Shown one piece after another: positions 44,601 to 54,159 of a DNA stretch of 64,000 nucleotides. Position 1 is the first letter of the stretch; each line of letters opens with the position of its first letter. The stretch is from Microterricola viridarii (lineage in GTDB: Bacteria; Actinomycetota; Actinomycetes; Actinomycetales; Microbacteriaceae), in NCBI RefSeq assembly GCF_001542775.1, contig NZ_CP014145.1:1-64000 (forward strand). Direction: 5' to 3'. A program made the translations under genes and the position numbers. Under the pieces are notes generated by a model. It worked only from the letters and a program-made list of their open reading frames with translations, was not told where the DNA came from and did no database searches.

Positions 44601-45694
44601 ACCCGGGCGGCCTGCGCACCGACATGCCGTATGCCAGCTCGGGGCCGACCGACCCCGACGGCAACGTCACATACAAGGAGGCCGCCGTCGTCCAGCCGTT
44701 CGCCAACACTCTGGTGGCGATGGACCTGACCGGTGCCCAGCTGCGCGAGGCGCTCGAACAGCAGTGGCAGCCGGCCTCCGCGAGCCGACCGTTCCTCAAG
44801 CTCGGCGTCTCGAAGGGTCTGGTCTACGACTACAACCCCTCCGGCGCCGCCGGGTCCCGAGTCGGCACGATCACGCTGAACGGTGTGGCCATCGATCCGA
44901 AAGCCAGCTACAAGGTCACGGTGAACTCGTTCCTGTCCTCCGGCGGTGACAACTTCACGGCGTTTGCGGGGGGCACCAACAAGGCAGACACGGGCAAGGT
45001 CGATCTGGCCGCCATGGTCGACTACCTCGCCGCCAACTCGCCGGTCTCGCCCGACTTCGCCCAGCGCGCTGTCGGTGCGGTGCTGACGCCGCCGGCCGCG
45101 GCCGCCGGGTACGTCGCGGGGGAGAGCGTGACGGTCACGCTCAGCTCGCTGGCGTTCGGCGACGCGTCGACGCCCGCCCCCGGAACCGTCGACATCGCGC
45201 TCGGCGGCACGGTGCTGGCATCCGCCCCCGTCGACAACATCGTGAGCAACGAGGTGTTCGACGAGAATGGAAAGGCCACGGCGACGTTCACGATCCCGGC
45301 CGGTATCGACGGGGTGCAGCAGCTCGCGATCACCGTCGCCGCCACCGGCACCGCGGTCAAGGTGCCGATCTCCATCCAGAAGGCCGTCGTGCCGGTGACG
45401 GTATCCAGCGTCACGGTCGGAGCACCGAACAAGCTGCTGGCCAACGCCAGCTCCACGGTGCGCTACTCGGTCGTGGTCGCGGCAGCCAAGGGGCAGCAGG
45501 TGACGGGAACCGTCGAGGTGCTGGACGGCAACAAGGTCGTCGCGACCATGCAGCTCACCGCGAAGGACAAGGGCAAGGCAAGCGTGAACCTGCCGAAGCT
45601 CAGCCGCGGTGTGCACCTGCTGAAGGCGCGCTTCCTTGGCTCCGCCACGGTGAAGGCCTCCACCAGCCTGCCCGTGCCGCTGATCCTCTGGTAA
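41627..45694 (+). CDS. Secreted ExeM/NucH-type nuclease fused to 5'-nucleotidase
   Basis: A 1355-residue exported protein. The signal peptide ends at AFA-ADP (cleavage about residue 35). An OB-fold-like segment (AGTIVTVDGIVTADHRAGGYRGIYVQTPG) comes first. Next is an endonuclease/exonuclease/phosphatase domain at about 320-620 (KLASFNVFNYF, VVALMEIENS, NHFKSKSP, IGDFNAYAHEDPI, SSDHDPIVVGL). A calcineurin-type 5'-nucleotidase follows at about 628-880 (LVTVNDFHGRIE, GDLIGAST, GNHEFDQGF, SGHTHLAYNH) with its C-terminal specificity domain (FMNPGGLRTD) and one or two Ig-like domains. There is no sortase motif. Such a chain could degrade extracellular DNA and dephosphorylate the nucleotides for phosphate or nucleoside uptake. 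GTG start with AGGAG upstream. Confidence 0.92.
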   Translation: MHQKHSSRARRLGALAVTTTAALALSTFGAAPAFAADPVVTAATHTIAEVQGTGAASPLPAGTIVTVDGIVTADHRAGGYRGIYVQTPGVGGTVDPTPGASDGIFVFLGSNAAAGIAIGDQITVTGVPSEFNSVTQISATTPNSVALVTAGVGLPAPVALPDSVRGDAREAYEGMLVAPTGTYTLTSTHSLFSFGELWLNAGADPAIKNTEVTAPGAEAAAIAAANKAARLLVDDGYSIRVDAVAHVGEQPYLTKDTVVRNGDTAVFPSAGMVLSYAFNEWRLQPQLPLIDSSDPALKVSFTPVNLRQDAPPAVGGDVKLASFNVFNYFTTLSSVNSGARGAATQAEFDIQKSKIVAAINGLDADVVALMEIENSVKLGTPADIDHALNDLVAGLNADAGSEVWAAVPTPTALNDAAITDFITSALIYKKDAVATVGDSKTVIDETVWDIAREPIAQTFSIGARTVTVVANHFKSKSPASGNTAPEPADGQGFFNAERTEQAQSLLKFSTDLQTASGSDDVFLIGDFNAYAHEDPINVFTAAGWSDLVPAKAAGQYTYSFNGELGSLDHVLASPSVAPRVTGAGVWNINSPEWGDRGYEFGATEAGTPFRSSDHDPIVVGLNSEAVPVDISLVTVNDFHGRIEQLAPSGGAAVLAGAVKQVRDANPNTVFAAAGDLIGASTFTSFIQQDNPTIDALNAAGLDVSSVGNHEFDQGFADLTDRVIPRANWEYLVANVYDKTTGKPALDEYYTETFQGVTIGFIGAVTEELPSLVSPAGIADLEVRDTVTEVNRVAAQLRDGDQSNGEADVIVLLIHEGATTTAKASAEDTSTAFGKIVAGVDSDVNAIVSGHTHLAYNHVINGRPVISSGQYGEKFGLMDIKVNPQTKEILSMVNETLPLMTDAIPATPTTPMVPAKPLYSAVPEVQSIVGEAVATAAVLGAKKLGDITGPFNRSKLANGTTENRGGESTLGSFVADVQLWATQNAGAQIAFMNPGGLRTDMPYASSGPTDPDGNVTYKEAAVVQPFANTLVAMDLTGAQLREALEQQWQPASASRPFLKLGVSKGLVYDYNPSGAAGSRVGTITLNGVAIDPKASYKVTVNSFLSSGGDNFTAFAGGTNKADTGKVDLAAMVDYLAANSPVSPDFAQRAVGAVLTPPAAAAGYVAGESVTVTLSSLAFGDASTPAPGTVDIALGGTVLASAPVDNIVSNEVFDENGKATATFTIPAGIDGVQQLAITVAATGTAVKVPISIQKAVVPVTVSSVTVGAPNKLLANASSTVRYSVVVAAAKGQQVTGTVEVLDGNKVVATMQLTAKDKGKASVNLPKLSRGVHLLKARFLGSATVKASTSLPVPLILW

Positions 45695-45710
45695 CGCAGG
45701 CCTGAGCGCC

Positions 45711-45747
45711 GGAGGCCCCTCTCGATCCTGGATCGGGAGGGGCCTCC
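45711..45747 (+). terminator. Terminator after the secreted nuclease
   Basis: GGAGGCCCCTCTCGATC (45711-45727), loop CTG, and GATCGGGAGGGGCCTCC (45731-45747) pair with one mismatch, followed by TCGTC. It begins 16 bp after the stop codon. Confidence 0.7.
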
Positions 45748-45791
45748 TCGTCCCCTGGCGCGCGTCCTGCGCGCGATAGAGTTGGAGCATG

Positions 45792-46460
45792 ATGAGCACA
45801 CGCTGGGCGCGCTTCACGCGCGGGTGGCTCATCGCCGTGTTCTCGGTCTTCGTCGCGGCGCTCTCGCACAGCTTCGCCGGCGGTGTCACACCCGGCTGGC
45901 TGGCCATCGTGCTGTCGCTGGCCTTCGCCTCGATGCTCAGCATCGGGTTGTCCGGTCCGCGGCGCCCCGCGTCCGGCCGCAGCACGGCTGCGCCATGGCG
46001 GGTCGTGCTCTCCGTCGCCGGCAGCCAGCTCGTCTTCCACGGACTGTTCAGCCTGTTCGGCGCGCAGCTCGCCGCCACCCAGCCGGCAGGCGCTGGCGTG
46101 CACGCCGGCCACCACCTCAGCTCAGCCGACATCGCGGCTCAGCTGGCAGCGGCCACACCCCTCGCGCCTTCGCCGCTGGCCGGCGCCCACCACGACGTGT
46201 GGATGCTGTTCGGCCACACCATCGCCGGCCTCCTCAGCGTGGCCGCGATCCTGCGCGGAGAGCAGGCCCTGCGCGGGCTGCTGCGCACCGCCGGCCTCGC
46301 TCTGAAGGCCCTGGCCGCGCGCCCGATCGCTCTCTCCCCGATCCCGGATGCCGCGCCGGCCCGCCCGGGCGCCGCCGCCGCGGTGTGGATCCCGCGCCCG
46401 CTCGATGTCGTGCACGCTGCGCTGCGGCACCGCGGGCCGCCGGTGCTCGCGCGCGCCTAA
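45792..46460 (+). CDS. Hypothetical membrane protein linked to copper genes
   Basis: A 222-residue polytopic protein with about four hydrophobic helices (GWLIAVFSVFVAALSHSFAGG; PGWLAIVLSLAFASMLSIGL; VVLSVAGSQLVFHGLFSLFGAQL; VWMLFGHTIAGLLSVAAIL). Loops are His-rich (HAGHHL; GAHHDVWMLFGH), which could bind metal. It precedes ycnI and copC on the same strand, suggesting a role in copper handling, perhaps as a CopD substitute; that is inference. I chose the second ATG (GGAG four bases upstream). Confidence 0.65.
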   Translation: MSTRWARFTRGWLIAVFSVFVAALSHSFAGGVTPGWLAIVLSLAFASMLSIGLSGPRRPASGRSTAAPWRVVLSVAGSQLVFHGLFSLFGAQLAATQPAGAGVHAGHHLSSADIAAQLAAATPLAPSPLAGAHHDVWMLFGHTIAGLLSVAAILRGEQALRGLLRTAGLALKALAARPIALSPIPDAAPARPGAAAAVWIPRPLDVVHAALRHRGPPVLARA

Positions 46461-46565
46461 CGCGCCCCACCGCGTCATCCACACACTTTCGCCGAACTCA
46501 GACCGGCCGCCCAGCCCACGGTGTTCACCGCGCAGCGGCTCCTCGGCACCACAGCAAGGATTCTC

Positions 46566-47282
46566 ATGACCAGTCGTACCCGCTCCACCCGCACCCTCGC
46601 CTTCGCCGGCCTCGCCGCCGGTGCGCTGCTCGCCGTCGGAGCGCCGCTGGCGGCATCCGCCCACGTCAGCGTCACACCGAGCGACACCGCCGCCGGCTCC
46701 TACGCACTGCTGACCTTCTCGGTCGGCCACGGCTGCGAGGGCGCAGCCACCACCCGCATCGCCATCGACATCCCCGAGAGCATCGTCAGCGTCACCCCGA
46801 CGGTCAACCCCAACTGGACGATCGAGAAGGTGAAGACCGGCGAGGGGGATGCCGCCCGCGTCTCGCAGGTCGTCTACACGGCCATCACGCCGCTGGAAGA
46901 CGGGCTGCGCGACACGTTCGTGCTCTCGGCCAAGCTGCCAGCGGAGGCCGCCGGTGACACGCTCGAGTTCCCGGTGTTGCAGAACTGCACCGTCGGCGAG
47001 ACCAACTGGAACGAGACCGCCGTCGCCGGTGAGGACGAGCCGAATGCACCCGCGCCCGCCTTCACGCTGACCGCGGCCTCTGCGGAGGGCGACGGCCACG
47101 GCCACGCCGCGTCCGGCGACGCTCTCGCGTCCACCGATGAGTCGGCCGGCGAGAGCTCGGTCGCCCCGGCCGAGCCGAGCTCCGACATCGTTGCCCGCGT
47201 GCTGGGTGTCGTCGGGCTCGTCGTCGGTGCCATCGGCATCGCGCTGGCCGTCATGACCCGCCGCTCAGCGGCGTCGAAGTAG
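46566..47282 (+). CDS. YcnI-type copper-binding membrane-anchored protein (DUF1775)
   Basis: A 238-residue exported protein. Signal cleavage after ASA leaves His33 as the mature N-terminus (HVSVTPSDTAAGSYALLTFSVGHGCEG), the feature used by YcnI for Cu(II) binding. Conserved Trp in VNPNWTIEKV and TNWNE follow. A C-terminal helix (VLGVVGLVVGAIGIALAVM) anchors it. It is followed 12 bp later by copC. It is likely a copper chaperone or scavenger at the outer membrane face. Confidence 0.88.
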   Translation: MTSRTRSTRTLAFAGLAAGALLAVGAPLAASAHVSVTPSDTAAGSYALLTFSVGHGCEGAATTRIAIDIPESIVSVTPTVNPNWTIEKVKTGEGDAARVSQVVYTAITPLEDGLRDTFVLSAKLPAEAAGDTLEFPVLQNCTVGETNWNETAVAGEDEPNAPAPAFTLTAASAEGDGHGHAASGDALASTDESAGESSVAPAEPSSDIVARVLGVVGLVVGAIGIALAVMTRRSAASK

Positions 47283-47293
47283 GCGGTGGCACG

Positions 47294-47893
47294 ATGCCCA
47301 GTCTGAAGATCCGTCGGCACCGCGCCCCGCTCGTCGTGGCCATCGCTCTGGGCGTCGTGCTGTTCGGTGCCGCCGGGCCGGCCTCCGCGCACAATCAGGT
47401 GACCGGCACCGTCCCCGCCGACGGCAGCGTGGTGACCGAGCAGCCCGGCACCTTCTCGGTGAGCACGAGCGACGCCCTGCTGCAAGCTGAGACCGGCAAT
47501 GCCATGGTCGTCAGCGGGCCGGCATCCGACCCGCGCTACTACGGCGAGGGCTGCGGCGTCGTCACCGGCGGAACGCTCGCGCTCGACGCCCAGCTCGGCC
47601 AGCCCGGCACGTACACGGTGACCTGGCGGGCCATCTCGGTCGACTCGCACGTCATCTCGGACAGCTACGAGTTCGAGTGGGCGCCGAGCGCCGGGGTGCC
47701 GTTGGCCGAGGGCACCGTGGAGCCGAGCTGCGCAGCGGCCGGTTCCGGCACGAACACGCCGGCCCCGGATGCCGGCAGCTCCGGTACCGAGCCGGCCGCC
47801 GCACTCGGCGACGTGCTCTGGATCGGCGGCGGCGTGCTCGCAGCCCTGGTCGCCGTGCTGCTGACCGTGGTGCTGCTGCGCCGCAAGTCCTAG
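47294..47893 (+). CDS. CopC-domain copper protein, membrane anchored
   Basis: A 199-residue protein. Signal cleavage after ASA exposes His33 (HNQVTGTVPADGSVV), the N-terminal ligand of CopC. GTYTVTWRAISVDSHVISDSYEFEW provides the second-site Asp/His near the domain end. An Ala/Pro linker and C-terminal helix (LWIGGGVLAALVAVLLTVVLL) with RRKS anchor it. It probably works with the adjacent YcnI; no CopD is seen. Confidence 0.9.
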   Translation: MPSLKIRRHRAPLVVAIALGVVLFGAAGPASAHNQVTGTVPADGSVVTEQPGTFSVSTSDALLQAETGNAMVVSGPASDPRYYGEGCGVVTGGTLALDAQLGQPGTYTVTWRAISVDSHVISDSYEFEWAPSAGVPLAEGTVEPSCAAAGSGTNTPAPDAGSSGTEPAAALGDVLWIGGGVLAALVAVLLTVVLLRRKS

Positions 47894-47905
47894 CGCGGCA
47901 CAGCG

Positions 47906-47938
47906 AAGCGGCCCGGGTTCCTCGAACCCGGGCCGCTT
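47906..47938. terminator. Bidirectional terminator between copC and the fasciclin gene
   Basis: AAGCGGCCCGGGTTC (47906-47920), loop CTC, GAACCCGGGCCGCTT (47924-47938): a perfect 15-bp stem with T after it, between converging genes. Confidence 0.85.
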
Positions 47939-47968
47939 TCGCGTCTGCCCGCCGCAGGCGGAGCAGCG

Positions 47969-48634
47969 TTAGTTGCTCGGCATCAGCACCGAGTCGATCA
48001 GGTACACCGTCGCGTTGGCGGTGTGCACTCCACCGCAGATGACCTTGGCACCGTTGACCATCAGGTTGTCTCCGCTCCCGGTGACTTCCACAGTGCCGCC
48101 CTCAACCGTGGTGTGGGTGCCGACGATGGCATCCGGGGCGATCTGACCGGGCACCACGTGGTAGGTCAGGATCTTGGTGAGCAGGGCCGAATCGGTCTTC
48201 AGGGTGTCGATCGTCGCCGGGTCGATGGCCGCGAAGGCGCTGTCAACAGGGGCGAACACGGTGAACTCGGATCCGTTGAGCGTTCCGACGAGGTTGACGT
48301 CCGGGTTCAGCTGTCCGGAGACCGCGGCGGTCAACGTGGTCAGCATCGGGTTGTTCGATGCGGCCACGGCGACCGGGTCAGCCGACATGCCCATGATCGA
48401 CCCGTCGCCGGTGGGAACGGCGTCGGCGTAGGCGGAGCAGCCGGGGCCGACGAGGTCGGCGGCCGGGTCGGCCGTCATGGCCTGCGGCGAGCTGCTCGGC
48501 GAGGTCTCCGCGCTGCTCGAGCTGGAACTGCCGGAGCCGGTCGTTGACGTGTCCATGGAACAGCCGGCCAGGGCGAGCGCCGCGACGGCCGCGATCGAGA
48601 GGGTGGTGAGCGTGCTGCGAGTGAGGTGACGCAT
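47969..48634 (-). CDS. Fasciclin (FAS1) domain lipoprotein, MPT70/MPT83-like
   Basis: A 221-residue lipoprotein. Lipobox LAGC with Cys25, a Ser/Thr linker, then [18 protein letters not shown] and a FAS1 domain from about residue 88 ([62 protein letters not shown]). This layout matches mycobacterial MPT83/MPT70 surface antigens. It is divergent from dipZ, as the mycobacterial genes also cluster with dipZ. Confidence 0.9.
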   Translation of the reverse strand: MRHLTRSTLTTLSIAAVAALALAGCSMDTSTTGSGSSSSSSAETSPSSSPQAMTADPAADLVGPGCSAYADAVPTGDGSIMGMSADPVAVAASNNPMLTTLTAAVSGQLNPDVNLVGTLNGSEFTVFAPVDSAFAAIDPATIDTLKTDSALLTKILTYHVVPGQIAPDAIVGTHTTVEGGTVEVTGSGDNLMVNGAKVICGGVHTANATVYLIDSVLMPSN

Positions 48635-48830
48635 GGAATTTCTCCTTCGATAATTCGGCGGATGCCGGGGCCCACGCGCTGTGAGGGCTCAACAGGGCGT
48701 TCGGGGGCATCCGCGGATCGGATTGGTCTGCTGCCCAGAAAATTCCGAATCAATCCCGCACCAATCGGTTGGGGGCACGGCACCGAACCATTCGCAGCCG
48801 AATCTTCGGCCATCGTTTCGAGAGGACATC

Positions 48831-50558
48831 GTGCTCACCCTCGCTCTCATCGGCTTCGCCGGAGGCCTCATAACCGGCATCTCGCCGTGCATCCTGCCCG
48901 TGCTGCCCGTCATCTTCCTCTCGGGCGGCGTGCAGAGTGCCCGCACCCAGTCAGGCGACGTTGCGGCACCGACCGCGCCGTCGCGGTGGCGGCCCTACTT
49001 CGTGATCCTCGGCCTCGTTGTGAGCTTCAGCGTGTTCACGCTGATCGGCTCGCTGATTCTGGCCGTGCTCGGCCTGCCCCAGGATGTGCTGCGCTGGGCC
49101 GGACTCGTCGTGCTGGTGCTGATCGGCGTTGGCCTGATCGTGCCCCAGTTCGAGGCGATCTTGGAGAAGCCGTTCGCGTGGATCCCCAAGAAGGATGTCG
49201 GCACCGAGCGCGGCGGCTTCGTGCTCGGCATCGCGCTCGGCGCGGTGTACGTGCCCTGCGCCGGGCCGGTGCTTGCCGCCATCACCGTCGCCGGCTCGAC
49301 AGGGCGCATCGGCCTCGAAACCGTCGTCCTCACCGCAACGTTCGCGGTCGGGGCTGCGCTGCCGCTGCTGATCTTCGCACTGGCCGGCCGCCGCGTTGCC
49401 GAGCGGGTGCGCAGCTTCCGCAAGCACCAGCGCGGCATCCGCATCACCGGCGGCATCGTCATGATCGCGTTGGCCATCGGTCTGGTCTTCAACGTGCCCC
49501 AGCTGCTGCAGCGCCTCGTGCCCGACTACACGAGCGCACTGCAGGGCCAATTCGGCAACTCAGAGCAGGTAAGCAAGGCCCTGGCACTCGGCGGGCTGGT
49601 CAATGATCAGAACAAGGATCTCGACAAGTGCACAGACGGGGCAAGTGTGCTTGAGAGCTGCGGCACGGCGCCGGACATCCAGGGCATCCAGGAGTGGTTC
49701 AACACCCCGGGCAACGCGCCGATCGCACTCGACCAGCTGCACGGCAAGGTCGTGCTCGTCGACTTCTGGGCCTACTCCTGCATCAACTGCCAGCGGTCGG
49801 TGCCGCACGTCGTCGCCTGGGACAAGGCATACCGTGCCGCCGGCCTCGAGGTGATCGGGGTGCACTCGCCCGAGTACGCCTTCGAGAAGGTCCCCGGCAA
49901 CGTGCAGGCCGGCGCCGCCGCACTCGGCATCGACTACCCGGTAGCGCTCGACAACAGCCTGTCGACGTGGACCAACTACCGCAACCGGTACTGGCCGGCG
50001 CACTACCTGATCGATGCGAAGGGCGTGGTTCGCCACATCAAGTTCGGCGAAGGCGGCTACGCCGACACCGAGAAGCTCATCCGCGAGCTGCTCGTCGCGG
50101 CAAACCCCGATGTGGTGCTGCCGCCCGCCACCGAGGTGGCCGATGCGACGCCCAGCGCTGGAGCGATCACCCCCGAGAGCTACCTCGGCACCACCAAGGC
50201 CGTGAACTTCGCCGGCGCTGAGAAGTACTCGGCGGCCACGAGCGCATTCGCGCTGCCAGCAGAGCAGCCTGCGAACAGCTTCGCCCTGGAGGGGGAGTGG
50301 ACGCTCGGCACCCAGTCGATCGAGCCGGCCGCGCCGCGTGACGCGATCCGCCTCAACTACACCGGCAGCGAGGTGCGCATGGTGCTGTCGGGCAGCGGCA
50401 CGATCACCGTCGCGGTCAACGGTGGTGCGCCGCAGAGCATCGACGTGAACGGGGTGCCGCGCTCCTACGAGCTGGTGAAGGCGGATGCCGCGGCATCCGG
50501 CACCCTCACGGTGACGATGGGCCCGGGCGTGCAGGCCTTCTCCTTCACCTTCGGATAA
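48831..50558 (+). CDS. dipZ: DipZ-type fusion: CcdA membrane domain and thioredoxin domain
   Basis: A 575-residue protein. The N-terminal 230 residues are CcdA/DsbD-like with six helices, including ISPCILPVLPVIFLSGG and AVYVPCAGPVLAAITVAGS, the Cys pair that passes electrons through the membrane. A thioredoxin-like domain at about 280-430 holds WAYSCINCQRS (CxxC). A C-terminal beta-sandwich of about 130 residues has SYLGTTKAVNFAGAEKY. It delivers reducing equivalents outside the membrane, for secreted or cytochrome thiols. GTG 48831 has AGAGGA upstream. The 196-bp gap to the fasciclin gene contains CCGAATC twice (about 48747 and 48799) but I could not place a matching -35 box. Confidence 0.9.
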   Translation: MLTLALIGFAGGLITGISPCILPVLPVIFLSGGVQSARTQSGDVAAPTAPSRWRPYFVILGLVVSFSVFTLIGSLILAVLGLPQDVLRWAGLVVLVLIGVGLIVPQFEAILEKPFAWIPKKDVGTERGGFVLGIALGAVYVPCAGPVLAAITVAGSTGRIGLETVVLTATFAVGAALPLLIFALAGRRVAERVRSFRKHQRGIRITGGIVMIALAIGLVFNVPQLLQRLVPDYTSALQGQFGNSEQVSKALALGGLVNDQNKDLDKCTDGASVLESCGTAPDIQGIQEWFNTPGNAPIALDQLHGKVVLVDFWAYSCINCQRSVPHVVAWDKAYRAAGLEVIGVHSPEYAFEKVPGNVQAGAAALGIDYPVALDNSLSTWTNYRNRYWPAHYLIDAKGVVRHIKFGEGGYADTEKLIRELLVAANPDVVLPPATEVADATPSAGAITPESYLGTTKAVNFAGAEKYSAATSAFALPAEQPANSFALEGEWTLGTQSIEPAAPRDAIRLNYTGSEVRMVLSGSGTITVAVNGGAPQSIDVNGVPRSYELVKADAAASGTLTVTMGPGVQAFSFTFG

Positions 50559-50590
50559 CCCAAGGCACCCCGCCCGCCGGTCGGGTGGGA

Positions 50591-50807
50591 GCGCCGGCTC
50601 TCCTTCCCGCTGGTCGACGACGCGCCAGGGCTCCTTCCCGCTGGTCGACGAGGCGCCAGCGCTCCTTCCCGCTGGACAGGGACGCGCCAGGGCTCTTTCC
50701 CGCTGGTCGACGAGGCGCCAGCTCTCCTTCCCGCCGGACAGGGAGGTGCCAGCTCTCTTGCCCGCTGGTCGAATAGACGCCAGTGCTCTTTCCCGCTGGT
50801 CGAGTAG
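50591..50807. repeat. Tandem array of seven 31-bp units
   Basis: Seven units of exactly 31 bp start at 50591, 50622, 50653, 50684, 50715, 50746 and 50777; an eighth is broken at 50808. Consensus begins GCGCCAGCGCTC and continues CTTCCCGCTGGTCGACGAG. Some units have GGACAGGGAC in place of GGTCGACGAG. The last merges into a GTATCGAGACC-type repeat. Period 31 is not a multiple of three and no unit is a spacer, so it is neither coding nor CRISPR. It fills most of the 360-bp gap between dipZ and recQ. Confidence 0.85.
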
Positions 50808-50918
50808 GCGCGCCAGCGCCGTATCGAGACCCGGTTTCCATCGAGAAACCGAGCATCGCGCCAGGCGGCCCTGATACCCCTCGCCGGAGCTGTCAGAGCC
50901 GCCGGTTACACTCAAAGC

Positions 50919-52934
<2,016 letters not shown>

Positions 52935-52960
52935 TCCACACCGCCACCCGCGGGAGGGGT

Positions 52961-52995
52961 GTTGGCTTCGGTCGCTGGCGCTCCCTCGAGCCAAC
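52961..52995. repeat. GTTGGCT/AGCCAAC element
   Basis: A 35-bp copy of a repeat whose forward form starts GTTGGCTCGAGGGAGC and ends CGACCGAAGCCAAC, here on the minus strand. Further copies are at 53364-53394 (end altered), 53553-53585, 61384-61418 and 61443-61475; a decayed one lies near 53007. The ends GTTGGCT and AGCCAAC are inverted repeats. Confidence 0.75.
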
Positions 52996-53071
52996 GGAAT
53001 TCCCCCGTCGGCTCGAGGGAGCTTCCGCCCGAGGCCAGCGCCGCCCCCGCCGCGCCGCGCCCCCTCCCGCT

Positions 53072-53170
53072 GGACGAGTAGCGAGGAACGAGCGTATCGA
53101 GACCTCTCACGGGGCTCGGTTTCTCGCCGGAAGCCGGGTCTCGATACGGCCCTGGCGGGCCTACTCGACC
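53072..53170. repeat. 99-bp palindromic element, copy A
   Basis: Begins GGACGAGTAGCGAGGAACG and ends GGGCCTACTCGACC. The inner arms GTATCGAGACC and GGTCTCGATAC pair, and the ends pair, giving a nested hairpin. Two sister copies follow at equal length. Together these repeats occupy the 700-bp gap between recQ and the GNAT gene, which has no protein gene. Confidence 0.8.
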
Positions 53171-53240
53171 AGCGAGTAGTGGTGCGTAGAGCCCGGCCGC
53201 CAGTCCCGTTGGCTCGAGCGAGCTTGCGCCCCCTCCCGCT

Positions 53241-53339
53241 GGTCGAGTAGCGAGGAACGAGCGTATCGAGACCTCGCACAAGATCCGGTTTCCCGCCGGA
53301 AGCCGGGTCTCGATACGGCCCTGACGGGCCTACTCGACC
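53241..53339. repeat. 99-bp palindromic element, copy B
   Basis: Same design and length as copy A: GGTCGAGTAG at the left end, CTACTCGACC at the right, inner GTATCGAGACC and GGTCTCGATAC. The central part differs from A at several bases (CGCACAAGATCC in place of CTCACGGGGCTC). Confidence 0.8.
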
Positions 53340-53429
53340 AACGGGAGTCTCGCCACACTCCCCGTTGGCTCGAGGGAGCTTGCGACCGAAGCCAGCCCCG
53401 CTCCCGCCTCCGCCGCGCCCCCTCCCGCT

Positions 53430-53528
53430 GGTCGAGTAGCGAGGAACGAGCGTATCGAGACCTCGCACGAGGCCCGGTTTCCCGTCGGAAGCCGGGTCTC
53501 GATACGGCCCTGGCGGGCCTACTCGACC
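53430..53528. repeat. 99-bp palindromic element, copy C
   Basis: Same design and length as copies A and B. The flank CCAACGGGAGTCTCGCCAC that follows it also follows copy B, so B and C and their right flanks look like a segmental duplication of about 189 bp. Confidence 0.8.
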
Positions 53529-53634
53529 AACGGGAGTCTCGCCACACTCCCCGTTGGCTCGAGGGAACTTGCGACCGAAGCCAACACTGCCCCACGACCT
53601 TGCCCGTGTCAGTGCCCGGTCTTAGCCTCGTCTC

Positions 53635-54156
53635 ATGGATGAGACGATCACGCTCCGCCCGTGGCACGACCGGGACCTCCCCGTGCTGGAACGCAGCAAC
53701 ACCCCCGAGATGACGACCTTCCTCGGCGGACCGGAGTCCGACGAGGCGCTGCGAAACCGGCACGCCCGGTTCCTGCGGTTGTGGCAGGAGGGTGAGGCGC
53801 GCATGTTCGTCGTGGAGTCCTCGCGCGAGAACGAGCCGATCGGCTCTATCGGCTACTGGAAGAAGGAGTGGCAGGGCGAGGACGCCTACGAGACGGGGTG
53901 GAGCATCGCGACTGCCTATCAGGGGCGCGGGCTTGCCTCACGGGCGCTCGCAGCCTGCGTGGCCGATGCCGCGTCGCAGGGCGATCGCCGCCACCTCTTC
54001 GCGTTCCCGCGCACCGACAACGCCGCGTCGAACGCGCTGTGCCGCACGTCGGGGTTCACCTTGCGCGGCGAGGCTGACTTCGAGTATCCGAAGGGCAACC
54101 CGATCCGCTCGAACGTCTGGGTCTACGACCTCGCGGCCGGTGCGCCGACGCGCTGA
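53635..54156 (+). CDS. GNAT-family acetyltransferase (RimJ/RimL-like)
   Basis: A 173-residue enzyme. It opens ETITLRPWHDRDLPVLERSN, has PIGSIGYWKKEWQGEDAYETGW and the acetyl-CoA loop AYQGRGLASRALAACVADAA, then FPRTDNAASNALCRTSGFTLRGE. The acceptor could be a protein N-terminus or a small molecule. It converges with another GNAT gene three bases away. Confidence 0.87.
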   Translation: MDETITLRPWHDRDLPVLERSNTPEMTTFLGGPESDEALRNRHARFLRLWQEGEARMFVVESSRENEPIGSIGYWKKEWQGEDAYETGWSIATAYQGRGLASRALAACVADAASQGDRRHLFAFPRTDNAASNALCRTSGFTLRGEADFEYPKGNPIRSNVWVYDLAAGAPTR

Positions 54157-54159
54157 GCC

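Noticed and set aside
48635..48830. A full SigK-type promoter for dipZ or the fasciclin gene
   Set aside because: CCGAATC motifs are present but no CCATCC-like -35 box at 16-17 bp; left as a note only.
50591..50807. CRISPR array
   Set aside because: Units are contiguous 31-mers without unique spacers, and there are no cas genes.
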